Assembly (NCBI RefSeq): GCF_025821665.1 | Contig: NZ_JACKSJ010000163.1 | Coordinates: 1-47,278, forward strand | DNA: 47,278 bases | Direction of reading: 5' to 3' | Source of the DNA: [Mycobacterium] manitobense | Lineage (GTDB): Bacteria > Actinomycetota > Actinomycetes > Mycobacteriales > Mycobacteriaceae | Shown: piece by piece, positions 7,283 to 19,732 of the stretch | How the letters are laid out: the number at the start of each line of letters is the position of its first letter | Position numbering within the stretch: the stretch's first letter is position 1 | Translations under genes and position numbers: made by a program | The notes under the pieces: model-generated | Databases searched by the model: none | What the model was told of the DNA's origin: nothing | The model's input: the letters and a program-made list of their open reading frames with translations, nothing else

Positions 7283-8240
7283 CGATCCGTTCCACCGGAA
7301 CCCCCGCGTCGAGTGCCCGCTGGGCACCGTAGCCGAGGAAATCGAGCTGGCCGGGGGCGTGCGAGTCGGTGTCGATCGAGAACAGGCAACCGATGTCGAG
7401 GGCGAGCTCCAGCAGCCGGGTGGGCGGGTCACGGCGCTCGGGGCGGGAATTGATCTCGACGGCGGTGCCGCTCTCCAGGCAGGCGGTGAAGACCTTCTCG
7501 GCGTCGAACTTCGACTCGGGACGCATCCCGCGACCACCGGTGACCAGCCTGCCGGTGCAGTGCCCGAGGACGTCGGCGTGCGGGTTGGACACCGCCTTGA
7601 TCATCCGGCGCGTCATCGACGGCGCATCCATCGCGAGCTTCGAGTGCACGCTGGCGACCACCACGTCGAGGCGCTCCAGCAGCTCCGGCTCCTGGTCGAG
7701 GGAGCCGTCCTCGAGGATGTCGACCTCGATACCGGTGAGGATCCGCAGCGGCGCAACACGTTCGCGGAGTTCGTCGATGATGTCGAGCTGCTTGCGCAGC
7801 CGTTCCGGCGACAGCCCGTTGGCGATGGTCAGCCTCGGCGAGTGATCGGTGAGCGCGCAGTACTCGTGGCCGAGGTCGCGGGCGGCCAGCATCATCTCCT
7901 CGATCGGGGCCGACCCGTCCGACCAGTTCGAGTGCACGTGCAGGTCACCCCGCAGCGCCGCCCTGATCTCGCCGCCACCGAGATCGGCTGCGTTGTCCCG
8001 CAATTCGACCAGGGCGTCGGGTTCGCGGCCCGCCCACGCCTGGGCGATGACCTTGGCGGTCTTGGGACCGATGCCGGGCAGCGACTGCCAGCTGTTGGCG
8101 GCGCCGTGCCGCTCGCGCTCCGCGTCGGTCAGCCGCTCGACGGTGTCGGCGGCGTTCCGGTAGGCCATCACCCGCCGGGAATCCTCCCGGGCCCGGTCTT
8201 TGAAGTACGCAATCTGGCGCAGGGCGGTCACCGGATCCAT
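7236..8240 (-). CDS. PHP-domain phosphoesterase with N-terminal helix-hairpin-helix (Rv3856c-like)
   Basis: The 334-residue protein begins MDPVTALRQIAYF. An N-terminal helical part carries a helix-hairpin-helix (SLPGIGPKTAKVIAQAW, about 50-66). A full PHP domain follows with metal-ligand motifs DLHVHSNWSDGS, ALTDHS, GIEVDIL, SVHSKL, HCTGR and DTDSHAPGQ. This is the arrangement of the ends of bacterial DNA polymerase X without the nucleotidyltransferase palm. M. tuberculosis Rv3856c, beside ethR, has the same size from memory. I chose ATG 8240 over an upstream in-frame start at 8408, because the added stretch is low-complexity and overlaps the divergent gene. Likely a metal-dependent phosphoesterase or nuclease; a DNA repair role is inference from the PolX relation. 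Confidence 0.87.
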   Translation of the reverse strand: MDPVTALRQIAYFKDRAREDSRRVMAYRNAADTVERLTDAERERHGAANSWQSLPGIGPKTAKVIAQAWAGREPDALVELRDNAADLGGGEIRAALRGDLHVHSNWSDGSAPIEEMMLAARDLGHEYCALTDHSPRLTIANGLSPERLRKQLDIIDELRERVAPLRILTGIEVDILEDGSLDQEPELLERLDVVVASVHSKLAMDAPSMTRRMIKAVSNPHADVLGHCTGRLVTGGRGMRPESKFDAEKVFTACLESGTAVEINSRPERRDPPTRLLELALDIGCLFSIDTDSHAPGQLDFLGYGAQRALDAGVPVERIVNSWSAEALLAWTAS

Positions 8241-8334
8241 GCGTCCAGTGTGCCCGCCGCGCCCGGCGCACGAAACTGCCGCTGAGCCGGCAGCCTGGGC
8301 TGCCATACGCTCGATCGGGAGACGAGGGGGTGAT

Positions 8335-8688
8335 GTGGAGGAGACCGACGGCCGGCCGCTGCTGTTCACGGCGAGCAATCCGTTGGACAGCGTCTCCGCC
8401 ACCGTCACCTTCGGCGGCCACCTCGTCGGCGTCGCACTGGCGCCGCGGGTCGTCGAGATGACCGAGGCCGAACTGGCCGAGGAGATCGTGGTGATCGCGG
8501 CGCTGGCCCGCCGGCAGTCGATGGCCGCGCAGCACGTGGTGGTCGCGGGCTACATGGCCGAGCTGGGACACGACTGCGTGGCCGTCCGGAGTCTCCTCGA
8601 AGACCAGGTCGGGCTGCCGAGCCCCGCCTCGGTGCTGGCCGCCAGGGCCGCGCTGTTCGCCGAACGCTACGCCGAGGAAGTGGACTGA
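8335..8688 (+). CDS. Small YbaB/EbfC-like protein
   Basis: A 117-residue protein starting at GTG 8335. The stretch from about residue 16 (VSATVTFGGHLVGVALAPRV) through the helix TEAELAEEIVVIAALARRQ resembles the beta-strand plus helix pattern of YbaB/EbfC nucleoid-associated proteins (compare EspL-type proteins of mycobacteria). The N-terminal coiled-coil helix of full-length YbaB is missing and a longer C-terminal tail is present, so the match is partial. A longer in-frame start at 8200 would overlap the divergent PHP gene and gives an unlikely Arg/Pro-rich leader; it was not used. No SD is seen; GAGG at 8325-8328 is a weak candidate. Function is not known; DNA binding is only a suggestion. 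Confidence 0.65.
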   Translation: MEETDGRPLLFTASNPLDSVSATVTFGGHLVGVALAPRVVEMTEAELAEEIVVIAALARRQSMAAQHVVVAGYMAELGHDCVAVRSLLEDQVGLPSPASVLAARAALFAERYAEEVD

Positions 8689-8712
8689 TCGGCGGCTCAC
8701 AGCCAACGCGAC

Positions 8713-8718
8713 TACGCT
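8713..8718 (+). promoter_or_regulatory. -10 box of the second LLM oxidoreductase gene
   Basis: TACGCT ends 8 nt before the GTG at 8727 and no Shine-Dalgarno sequence lies between them. This fits a leaderless transcript. Confidence 0.45.
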
Positions 8719-8726
8719 CGGAACAC

Positions 8727-9578
8727 GTGCGATTCGCCTTCAAGACCTCACCGCAGAACACCACCTGGGCCGAGATGCTGCCGATCTGGCAGGCCGCCGA
8801 CGAGATCGACGTCTACGAGTCCGGCTGGACGTTCGACCACTTCTATCCGATCTTCTCCGACTCCACCGGACCGTGCCTCGAGGGCTGGGTCACGCTGACC
8901 GCGCTCGCGCAGGCCACCAAGCGGCTGCGGGTCGGCGTGCTGGTCACCGGCATCCACTACCGGCACCCCGCCGTGCTGGCCAACATGGCCGCGGCCCTCG
9001 ACATCATCTCGGGCGGCCGGCTCGAACTGGGCATCGGCGCCGGCTGGAACGAGGAGGAGTCCGGCGCCTACGGCATCGAACTGGGCAGCCTCAAGGAGCG
9101 GTTCGACCGCTTCGAGGAGGCCTGTGAGGTGTTGACCAGCCTGCTGTCCAACGAGACGACGACGTTCGACGGCAAGTACTACCAGCTCAAGGACGCCCGC
9201 AACGAGCCGAAGGGCCCTCAGCAGCCGCATCCGCCGATCTGCATCGGTGGCAGCGGCGAGAAGCGCACGCTTCCGATCACCGCGAAGTACGCCGACCACT
9301 GGAATTTCGTCGGCGGTACGCCGGCGGAGTTCGCCCAGAAGCGCGACGTGCTGGCCGCCCGCTGCAAGGACATCGGCCGCGACCCCAAGGAGATCACCCT
9401 GTCGGCACACGTCCGGCTCGGCGAGGACCGGAACTACCGCGCGGTGATCGAGGACTGCATCGCGCTCGGCGCGGAGGGTCTCGATCTCGCCATCATCTAC
9501 CTGCCGCCGCCGTACGACACCGCGGTGCTGGAGCCGTTGGCCGAAGCGATCCGGGATTCCGGGCTGCTCACCGGCTGA
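8727..9578 (+). CDS. LLM-class F420-dependent oxidoreductase (TIGR03560-like)
   Basis: The 283-residue protein has typical F420-LLM features: MRFAFKTSPQ start, SGWTFDHFYPI near residue 32, RLRVGVLVTGIHYRHPAVLANMAA, then GGRLELGIGAGWNEEES (about 92-108) around the cofactor pocket, followed by HPPICIGGSGEKRTL and an ITLSAHVRLG strand. The pattern corresponds to the TIGR03560 subgroup common in mycobacteria. It would use F420 in a cytosolic redox reaction; the substrate is unknown. GTG 8727 fits family length and lies 8 nt after a -10 TACGCT. The gene is separated by 38 nt from the YbaB-like gene. It is not closely similar to the first LLM gene at 6.4 kb, so the two are not a recent duplication. 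Confidence 0.85.
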   Translation: MRFAFKTSPQNTTWAEMLPIWQAADEIDVYESGWTFDHFYPIFSDSTGPCLEGWVTLTALAQATKRLRVGVLVTGIHYRHPAVLANMAAALDIISGGRLELGIGAGWNEEESGAYGIELGSLKERFDRFEEACEVLTSLLSNETTTFDGKYYQLKDARNEPKGPQQPHPPICIGGSGEKRTLPITAKYADHWNFVGGTPAEFAQKRDVLAARCKDIGRDPKEITLSAHVRLGEDRNYRAVIEDCIALGAEGLDLAIIYLPPPYDTAVLEPLAEAIRDSGLLTG

Positions 9579-9723
9579 CGCGTTCGATCGGCTCAGCTAT
9601 ACCGATGGATTGGCTTCACCGCCGGTTTCTCCGGCCTGAGCAATGACGATCACGAAGCGATAACGATCAGGCAAAACCTGCGTTCACCGCGTAGAAGGCG
9701 GGCTCGAAGCCCGTAGTAGCGGG

Positions 9724-9864
9724 TCAGACGCCGAAGCGAAGTAGCTCGTCGGGAGTGATCAGTCGCTCGTGCTTGGCCGGGAATTCACGGCTCTTGACCG
9801 GGTGGCGGAACAGTGACCAGGCGATTCGACTCACCCGGGATCGCGAAATCGGGTTGATGTACAC
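9724..9864 (-). CDS. 46-residue small basic protein under a SigF-type promoter
   Basis: A GTG at 9864 opens a 46-codon frame ending TGA at 9724-9726. An ideal AGGAG (9873-9877) lies 8 nt upstream. The peptide starts MYINPISRSRVSRIAW, continues SLFRHPVKSREFPAKHE, and ends ITPDELLRFGV, with about one quarter basic residues in the first two thirds. There is no membrane segment or signal peptide. It is too short for default gene callers. A GTTT-N15-GGGTA promoter lies about 55 nt upstream. It occupies the place where M. tuberculosis has the small gene Rv3857c, upstream of the gltB-gltD pair's 3' end, but I do not claim homology. Function unknown. Confidence 0.65.
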   Translation of the reverse strand: MYINPISRSRVSRIAWSLFRHPVKSREFPAKHERLITPDELLRFGV

Positions 9865-9918
9865 GGTGATCACTCCTGCGGTGTCGTGATTGCTGACCCG
9901 TGGTCGTACTTTACCTCA

Positions 9919-9943
9919 TTACCCACAGACTTTTATTAGAAAC
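9919..9943 (-). promoter_or_regulatory. SigF-type promoter of the 46-residue gene
   Basis: Read on the minus strand, GTTT (9943-9940), 15 nt, then GGGTAA (9924-9919). This fits the M. smegmatis SigF consensus GTTT-N15-17-GGGTA exactly. It stands in an AT-rich patch (about 9905-9950). Confidence 0.6.
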
Positions 9944-10046
9944 ACTTCCCCGGCAAATGGTGGGAGGCGCGCCGACTAATCATCTGCTGTTTCTGGTGGG
10001 ACTGGTGTGGCGACTGTGACCATTAACAGCCGCCCTCCCGAAGTCC

Positions 10047-11505
10047 CTACCGCTGCGGGGCGGCCGTCGGCTCGATCGGAACAGGCAGCGCCGTCTGGCC
10101 CATCAGGTAGCGGTCCACGCCCGCCGCGGCGGCGCGGCCCTCGGCGATCGCCCACACGATCAGCGACTGCCCGCGGCCCATGTCACCGGCCACGAACACG
10201 CCCGGCACCGACGTCGCGAAGTCCTTGTCGCGCGCGACGTTGCCCCGGTCGGTGAGCTCCACCTTCAGCTCGGTGAGCAGGCCGTCCTTCTCCGGGCCGA
10301 CGAAGCCCATCGCCAGCAGCACCAGGTCGGCCTCCAGCTCGAAGTCGGATCCCTCGACCCGCTCGAACTTGCCGGCCTTCATCTCGACCTCGTGCACCTT
10401 CAGCGACTTCACCTTGCCGTCCTCGCCGCAGAACTCCTCGGTGTTGACGGAGAACACCCGTTCGCCGCCCTCCTCGTGCGCGGACGACACCCGGTACATC
10501 AGCGGGTACGTCGGCCACGGGGTGGTGTCGGCCCGGGTCTCCGGCGGCCGGGGCATGATCTCGAACTGGTACACCGTCTCCGCACCCTGCCGGTGCGACG
10601 TGCCGAGGCAGTCGGCGCCGGTGTCGCCGCCGCCGATGATCACCACCTTCTTGTCCTTGGCGGTGATCGGCGGTTCGCCGTCCTCGCCGAGCACCGGATC
10701 GCCCAGTTGCACGCGGTTGGCCCAGGGCAGGAACTCCATCGCCTGGTAGATGCCCTCGAGATCGCGGCCGGGGATCGGCAGGTCGCGCCACGCCGTCGCG
10801 CCACCGGCGAGCACCACCGCGTCGAAGTCCGCGCGAAGCTGCTCGACGGTGATGTCGACGCCGACGTTGACCCCGGTGCGGAACTGCGTCCCCTCGGCCC
10901 GCATCTGCTCCAGCCTGCGGTCGATGTGGCGCTTCTCCATCTTGAACTCGGGGATGCCGTAACGCAGCAGGCCGCCGATCCGGTCGGCGCGCTCCAACAC
11001 CGTCACCTCGTGTCCGGCGCGGGTCAGCTGCTGGGCGGCGGCCAGGCCGGCGGGCCCCGATCCGACGACGGCCACCTTCTTGCCGGTCAGCCGGTCGGGC
11101 GGCAGCGGCACCACCCAGCCGTTCTCGAAGGCGTTGTCGATGATCTCGACCTCGACCTGCTTGATGGTCACCGGATCCTGGTTGATGCCGAGCACGCACG
11201 ACGCCTCGCACGGCGCCGGGCACAGCCGCCCGGTGAACTCCGGGAAGTTGTTGGTGGCGTGCAGCCGCTCGATGGATTCCCGCCAGCGGTCGCGGAACAC
11301 CAGGTCGTTCCACTCGGGGATCAGGTTCCCCAGGGGACAGCCGTTGTGGCAGAACGGGATACCGCAGTCCATACAGCGCGCCGCCTGCGACTGCAGCGTC
11401 TCGTGGGAGAAGTCCTCGTAGACCTCTTTCCAGTCGCGCAGTCGCAGGTCGACGGGTCGACGCTGCGGGGTCTCGCGGTGGGTGTACTTGAGAAAGCCCT
11501 TCGGG

Positions 11506-11513
<8 letters not shown>
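10047..11513 (-). CDS. gltD: Glutamate synthase small subunit
   Basis: GltD (488 residues from GTG 11513, equal to Rv3858c as I recall) passes electrons from NADPH to GltB in the GOGAT reaction (glutamine + 2-oxoglutarate to 2 glutamate). The N-terminal ferredoxin-like part has two Cys clusters, CMDCGIPFCHNGC (47, 50, 55, 59) and CPAPCEASC (98, 102, 106). A FAD site VAVVGSGPAGLAAA (147-160) and an NADPH site VVIIGGGDTGADC (about 280-300) follow, with the C-terminal FAD strand GVFVAGDMGRGQSL. The start GTG overlaps the gltB stop by 8 nt (GTGGCTGA), implying coupled translation. A longer frame to 11549 would run further into gltB and was not chosen. Cytosolic. Confidence 0.96.
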
Positions 11514-16089
<4,576 letters not shown>

Positions 16090-16556
16090 TCCCACCTGAC
16101 CCTTACTCTCACGCCTTACACGAAGTGCACCGTTGACGGCCGTCTGCGACGGCCTGGCCGGTTGGCGGAGGAGGTCGTCCGTGCAGCACTGAACAGCGGC
16201 CTTTTTCCCCATCGCCTCAATGGGAGAAAACGATAGGACAAACACTGCCTGACATGCCAACTTAGTCTGACCTAACTATACTCGCCGGCGGCGTTGCCGG
16301 CCCGCGTCACCCGTGGCCGTCGCGACCGCGAATACCGTTGCGGCATCCATTCTTTGGGTACAGCCCCCGGCGCCACCCCGCCGGGCGGTCAGGGCCATCC
16401 CGGTTGCTGCTCCGCCATATAAGTTTGCTGCAAGAAGTGATGATGGCCGCTTTGCTGCACCTTCGGTGGTTCGATGATTTGCGCGAAAGCCTAGTCAGAT
16501 TCTTAGAGTCGACTCCGTCACGCGGGCTAGGAGGTGACCCGGCACACTTGGCTGCG
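16090..16556. other. Intergenic region upstream of gltB and the thioesterase gene
   Basis: A 467-nt gap between divergent genes. It is partly AT-rich at 16220-16285, with overlapping -10-like boxes TATAGT on the minus strand (16280-16275) and TATACT on the plus strand (16277-16282). A hairpin-like segment lies around 16138-16160. From 16338 a plus-strand frame stays open into the thioesterase. It contains no recognisable domain, so I treat it as leader. A strong AGGAGG (16529-16534) lies 22 nt before the chosen ATG and 13 nt before an in-frame TTG (16548). Confidence 0.5.
16257..16275 (-). promoter_or_regulatory. Possible IdeR-like iron box upstream of gltB
   Basis: On the minus strand TTAGGTCAGACTAAGTTGG matches the 19-bp IdeR consensus (TTAGGTTAGGCTAACCTAA) at 13 positions. 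The left half is good and the right end is poor. It lies about 170 nt before the gltB start, beside a TATAGT box. Confidence 0.3.
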
Positions 16557-17351
16557 ATGTCGCATCCGCTCAACACCCCCATCGGCCGGTTCGGTATCGA
16601 GACGCACGAGGGCACCGGCACCCGCGTCGTCGCCACGATCCCGGTCGCGGGCCTGGTCAATCCCCTCACCGGCGCGCCCACCGTGGCTCCGCTGGCGATG
16701 CTGCTCGACCACGTCGGCGGGCTGGCCAACCACATCCGCAAGGGCGACGACGAGTGGACCCTGACCACCGAACTGTCGCTGGAACTCGTCCCCGAGGCGG
16801 TCGACCTCATCGCCGGCCACAGCGATCCGGTGGTGGCCTACGCCCGCCCGTTCGCCCACAAGACCCGCACGGCGCTGGCCCTGGCCGAGTTCACCCACCG
16901 TGGGACCGTCATCGGCACCGGCACGGTGCGGTCGTTCTACATCGTCGCGGCCGAATTCACCGACTTCCCGTCCGACCCCGCCCACCACGAACGCAAGACC
17001 GGGCTGGCCGACATGATGGCGGTCCGTCCCGGACCCGGCCAGGCCGAACTGCGCCAGGCCGCCGACCCGGTGCTCAACAACAGCCTCGGCGTCGTGCACG
17101 GCGGTGTCGCCGCGACCGGGCTGGAACTGGTGGCCGACGCCGCGGTCAATGCCGCGGGCACGGCGGGCGACCCGCCGCTGCGCACCGGATCACTGCGGGT
17201 GAACTATCTGCGACGGCTGCTCGCCGGTGACCAATCCCGGTACGAGGCAACGGCCTTGCGGGTCGGCCGGAGCACCGGCACCGCCTCGGCGCAGGCCGTC
17301 GGAGCGGACGGCCGCCAGGCGCTGACCGCCCACTACACCGCCTATCGCTGA
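16557..17351 (+). CDS. PaaI-type acyl-CoA thioesterase, double hotdog
   Basis: The 264-residue product from ATG 16557 contains two hotdog-fold halves. The N-terminal half (about 10-125) has LTGAPTVAPLAMLLDHVGGLANH, which resembles an acyl-CoA thioesterase half. The C-terminal half (about 150-260) has the PaaI signature NNSLGVVHGGVAATGLELVAD and LRVNYLRRL. Such proteins hydrolyse aryl- or acyl-CoA esters in the cytosol. The start is uncertain: the frame is open back to an ATG at 16338 and a strong AGGAGG at 16529-16534 would suit an in-frame TTG at 16548 better than ATG 16557. The gene diverges from gltB and is followed 28 nt later by the ClC gene, which has its own -10 box. Substrate unknown. 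Confidence 0.78.
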   Translation: MSHPLNTPIGRFGIETHEGTGTRVVATIPVAGLVNPLTGAPTVAPLAMLLDHVGGLANHIRKGDDEWTLTTELSLELVPEAVDLIAGHSDPVVAYARPFAHKTRTALALAEFTHRGTVIGTGTVRSFYIVAAEFTDFPSDPAHHERKTGLADMMAVRPGPGQAELRQAADPVLNNSLGVVHGGVAATGLELVADAAVNAAGTAGDPPLRTGSLRVNYLRRLLAGDQSRYEATALRVGRSTGTASAQAVGADGRQALTAHYTAYR

Positions 17352-17365
17352 CGGTGCGGCTGGGC

Positions 17366-17371
17366 TAGCAT
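17366..17371 (+). promoter_or_regulatory. -10 box of the ClC gene
   Basis: TAGCAT lies 8 nt before the ATG at 17380 and there is no Shine-Dalgarno sequence. This is leaderless geometry, although the gap to the upstream gene is only 28 nt. Confidence 0.45.
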
Positions 17372-17379
17372 CGGCCACC

Positions 17380-18798
17380 ATGTCCGACGCCCGCGGCACC
17401 ACAGGCGGGCTCGGCGGTCTCGGCAGGTTCGTCCGCGACTCGGGATACCTGCGCAAGTGGCTGATCCTCGGACTGTCCATCGGCGTCATCGCCGGCCTCG
17501 GCGCCGTCGTGTTCTACCTCGCCCTGGACTACGCCGGCCGGTTCCTGCTCGGTGAACTCGGCGGCTACGACATCCCGAGACCCGACGGCGAGGACGGCGG
17601 GGACCCGGGATCGCCGGGATTCGAGCGGCCCTGGGCGATTCCGCTGATCGCCTGCGGCGGCGCCCTGGTGTCGGCGTGGCTCGTCGCGAAGTTCGCCCCG
17701 GAGGCCGAGGGCCACGGCACCGACAGCGCGATCGAGGCGGTGCACTCCGACCCGCGCAGCATCCGCACCCGCGCCATCGTGGTGAAGACGATCACCAGCG
17801 CGCTGACCATCGGCTCCGGCGGATCCGGCGGGCGTGAGGGCCCGGCCGCTCAGATCTCGGCGGGCTTCGGATCCATCCTGGCCCGCAGGCTCGACCTGTC
17901 CGACGACGACGGCCGCATCGCGGTGTCGCTGGGCATCGGCGCGGGTATCGGCGCCATCTTCGGTGCGCCACTGGGCGGGGCGGTGCTGGCCGCGTCGATC
18001 GTCTATCGCGAGGACTTCGACTACAAGGCGCTGGTGCCCGGCTTCATCACCTCGGCCACCGCGTACGCGGTACTGGGGTCGATCCTCGGCTTCGAACCGC
18101 TGTTCGGTTCTCTGGCAGCCGATTTCCGGTTCGACCAGCCGCTGACACTGGCGTGGTTCGTGCTGCTGGGCCTGGCCGCCGCGGCGGTTGGCCTGCTGTA
18201 CGCCCGGACCTTCTACGGCACCGTGGCGCTGACGGCGAGACTTCCCGGCGGCAAGGTGATCAAGCCGGCCCTCGGCGGACTCGCGGTCGGCCTGCTGGCA
18301 CTGCTCCTGCCGCAGGTGCTGGCCAGCGGCTACGGCTGGGCGCAGAAGGCCGCGGCCACCGACACGCTGATGGCGATCCCGCTGTGGGTGGTGCTGGTGT
18401 TGCCGTTCGCCAAGATCGTGGCTACCTCGCTGTCCATCGGAACGGGCGGCTCGGGCGGCATCTTCGGGCCGGGCATCGTGATCGGCGCGTTCGTCGGAGC
18501 GGCGATCTGGCGGCTCGGGGAGCTCGCAGGCGCACCGGGGCTGCCCGACAGCCCCGCGGTGTTCGTGGTGGTGGGCATGATGGCGTGCTTCGGCAGCGTG
18601 GCCCACGCGCCGCTGGCGGTGATGATCATGGTGGCCGAGATGACCGATTCGTTCTCGGTGATCCCCTGCGCCATGGTCGCCGTCGGCATCGCCTACCTCG
18701 TCGTCACCCGCACGAATGTGTCCATCTACCAGGCCCAGCGGCTGAACCGGGAGACCGCGGAGGCGCAGCGGGCCGCGTCGTCGCCACCGCCGGACTGA
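17380..18798 (+). CDS. ClC-family chloride channel/transporter
   Basis: A 472-residue membrane protein of the ClC family with about ten or more hydrophobic segments. The anion-pore motifs are visible: GSGGSGGREGPAAQ (146-159, GREGP with the gating Glu153), IGAIFGAPLGG, and GTGGSGGIFGPGIVIGAFVG in the second half. Retention of the gating glutamate is needed for both gated channels and H+/Cl- exchangers. The second proton glutamate of exchangers cannot be placed with confidence. No CBS domains follow, so it is a short form. M. tuberculosis Rv0143c is the likely counterpart, next to Rv0142 (the AlkA-like gene, here at 20.4 kb). Role: chloride flux or acid/osmotic tolerance, inferred from family. 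Confidence 0.92.
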   Translation: MSDARGTTGGLGGLGRFVRDSGYLRKWLILGLSIGVIAGLGAVVFYLALDYAGRFLLGELGGYDIPRPDGEDGGDPGSPGFERPWAIPLIACGGALVSAWLVAKFAPEAEGHGTDSAIEAVHSDPRSIRTRAIVVKTITSALTIGSGGSGGREGPAAQISAGFGSILARRLDLSDDDGRIAVSLGIGAGIGAIFGAPLGGAVLAASIVYREDFDYKALVPGFITSATAYAVLGSILGFEPLFGSLAADFRFDQPLTLAWFVLLGLAAAAVGLLYARTFYGTVALTARLPGGKVIKPALGGLAVGLLALLLPQVLASGYGWAQKAAATDTLMAIPLWVVLVLPFAKIVATSLSIGTGGSGGIFGPGIVIGAFVGAAIWRLGELAGAPGLPDSPAVFVVVGMMACFGSVAHAPLAVMIMVAEMTDSFSVIPCAMVAVGIAYLVVTRTNVSIYQAQRLNRETAEAQRAASSPPPD

Positions 18799-18828
18799 CG
18801 TCTCTATCCGGACACGATCCGGGTACGA

Positions 18829-18850
18829 CGGTGCCGCCGCGACGGCACCG
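18829..18850. terminator. Hairpin between the ClC and aquaporin genes
   Basis: CGGTGCCG (18829-18836), a 6-nt loop, then CGGCACCG (18843-18850) form a perfect 8-bp GC stem, 30 nt after the ClC stop. There is no T-tract, so it is either a mycobacterial I-shaped terminator or an mRNA 5' structure of aqpZ. Confidence 0.45.
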
Positions 18851-18894
18851 CATGCCACGCTGTGACAGGGGTCACTCCGACGAGGGGGCAGGTC

Positions 18895-19719
18895 ATGCGC
18901 GAGCCGACGATGTCGCATCGACTGGCGGCTGAGTTCATCGGGACGTTCTGGCTGGTGCTCGGCGGCTGCGGCAGCGCCGTGTTCGCCGCCAAATTCACCG
19001 CCGCCGACGGCTACTCGCTGGGCATCGGATTCTCCGGCGTCGCACTGGCTTTCGGCCTCACGGTGCTCACCGGCGTCTACGCGTTCGGCACCATCTCCGG
19101 TGGCCACTTCAATCCCGCGGTGACCCTCGGCGCCGCACTCGCGCGACGCGTGGAATGGCGTGTGCTGCCCGCCTACTGGATCACCCAGGTGATCGGCGGC
19201 CTGGTGGCCGGCCTGGTGATCTACGTCGTGGCGCAGGGTCGCGCGGACTGGACCGCGACGGGGAACATGGCGGCCAACGGATTCGGCGACCACTCACCCG
19301 GCGGCTACTCGCTGTGGGCGGTGCTCGTGGCCGAGGTGGTGCTGACCGGCATATTCCTGCTGGTGATCCTCGGCTCGACCGACGACCGGGCCCCGCACGG
19401 CTTCGCCGGATTGTCGATCGGGCTCACCCTGACCCTGATCCACCTGATCTCGATCCCGATCTCGAACACCTCGGTGAACCCCGCGCGCAGCACCGGGGTC
19501 GCGTTCTTCAACGGTGACGGGGCGCCTGCGCAGCTGTGGGCGTTCTGGCTGGCGCCGCTGGTGGGCGCGGCGATCGCCGGCCTGGCGTATCCGTACCTGT
19601 TCGGCCGCAACGAAGAGCTGGCCGATCGCCCGGTCCGCGACGACGCGCTGGATGCGGAGACGGACCTCGCCGACCTGCGGGCAGACGAATCAGGCCCGCA
19701 CCCCTCGGGGCGGGCCTGA
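18895..19719 (+). CDS. aqpZ: Aquaporin Z
   Basis: A 274-residue water channel with six membrane helices and both half-helix NPA motifs: GGHFNPAV (NPA 73-75) and NTSVNPARS (NPA 195-197). The narrow aromatic/arginine filter of water-specific aquaporins is present (F72, H183 and R198 by alignment to E. coli AqpZ, from memory). LTLIHLISIPISNTSVNPARST is almost the AqpZ sequence. ATG 18895 is preceded by GAGGGGG at 18882-18888; ATG 18910 is another possibility. A 40-residue acidic tail after the last helix is unusual for AqpZ. A terminator overlaps its last 35 nt. M. tuberculosis lacks an aqpZ as far as I recall, while fast growers have one. Confidence 0.94.
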   Translation: MREPTMSHRLAAEFIGTFWLVLGGCGSAVFAAKFTAADGYSLGIGFSGVALAFGLTVLTGVYAFGTISGGHFNPAVTLGAALARRVEWRVLPAYWITQVIGGLVAGLVIYVVAQGRADWTATGNMAANGFGDHSPGGYSLWAVLVAEVVLTGIFLLVILGSTDDRAPHGFAGLSIGLTLTLIHLISIPISNTSVNPARSTGVAFFNGDGAPAQLWAFWLAPLVGAAIAGLAYPYLFGRNEELADRPVRDDALDAETDLADLRADESGPHPSGRA

Positions 19720-19724
19720 TTCGT
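19685..19724. terminator. Bidirectional terminator between aqpZ and dps
   Basis: A perfect 15-bp stem ACGAATCAGGCCCGC (19685-19699) with 19710-19724. Four further C-G pairs are possible in the 10-nt loop. It lies across the last codons and stop of aqpZ and ends 8 nt before the dps stop. Confidence 0.85.
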
Positions 19725-19732
19725 CGGAGCCG

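Noticed and set aside
9699..9713. Hairpin CGGGCT-CGA-AGCCCG as a terminator
   Set aside because: Only 6 bp with no T-tract; it could serve either neighbour but evidence is too thin for a feature.
18801..18826. GGGTAC before aqpZ as a SigF -10
   Set aside because: No GTTT-like -35 at 15-17 nt.
17365..19293. A 642-codon minus-strand frame
   Set aside because: Antisense to the ClC and aquaporin genes, both of which have full families and motifs; low-complexity composition.
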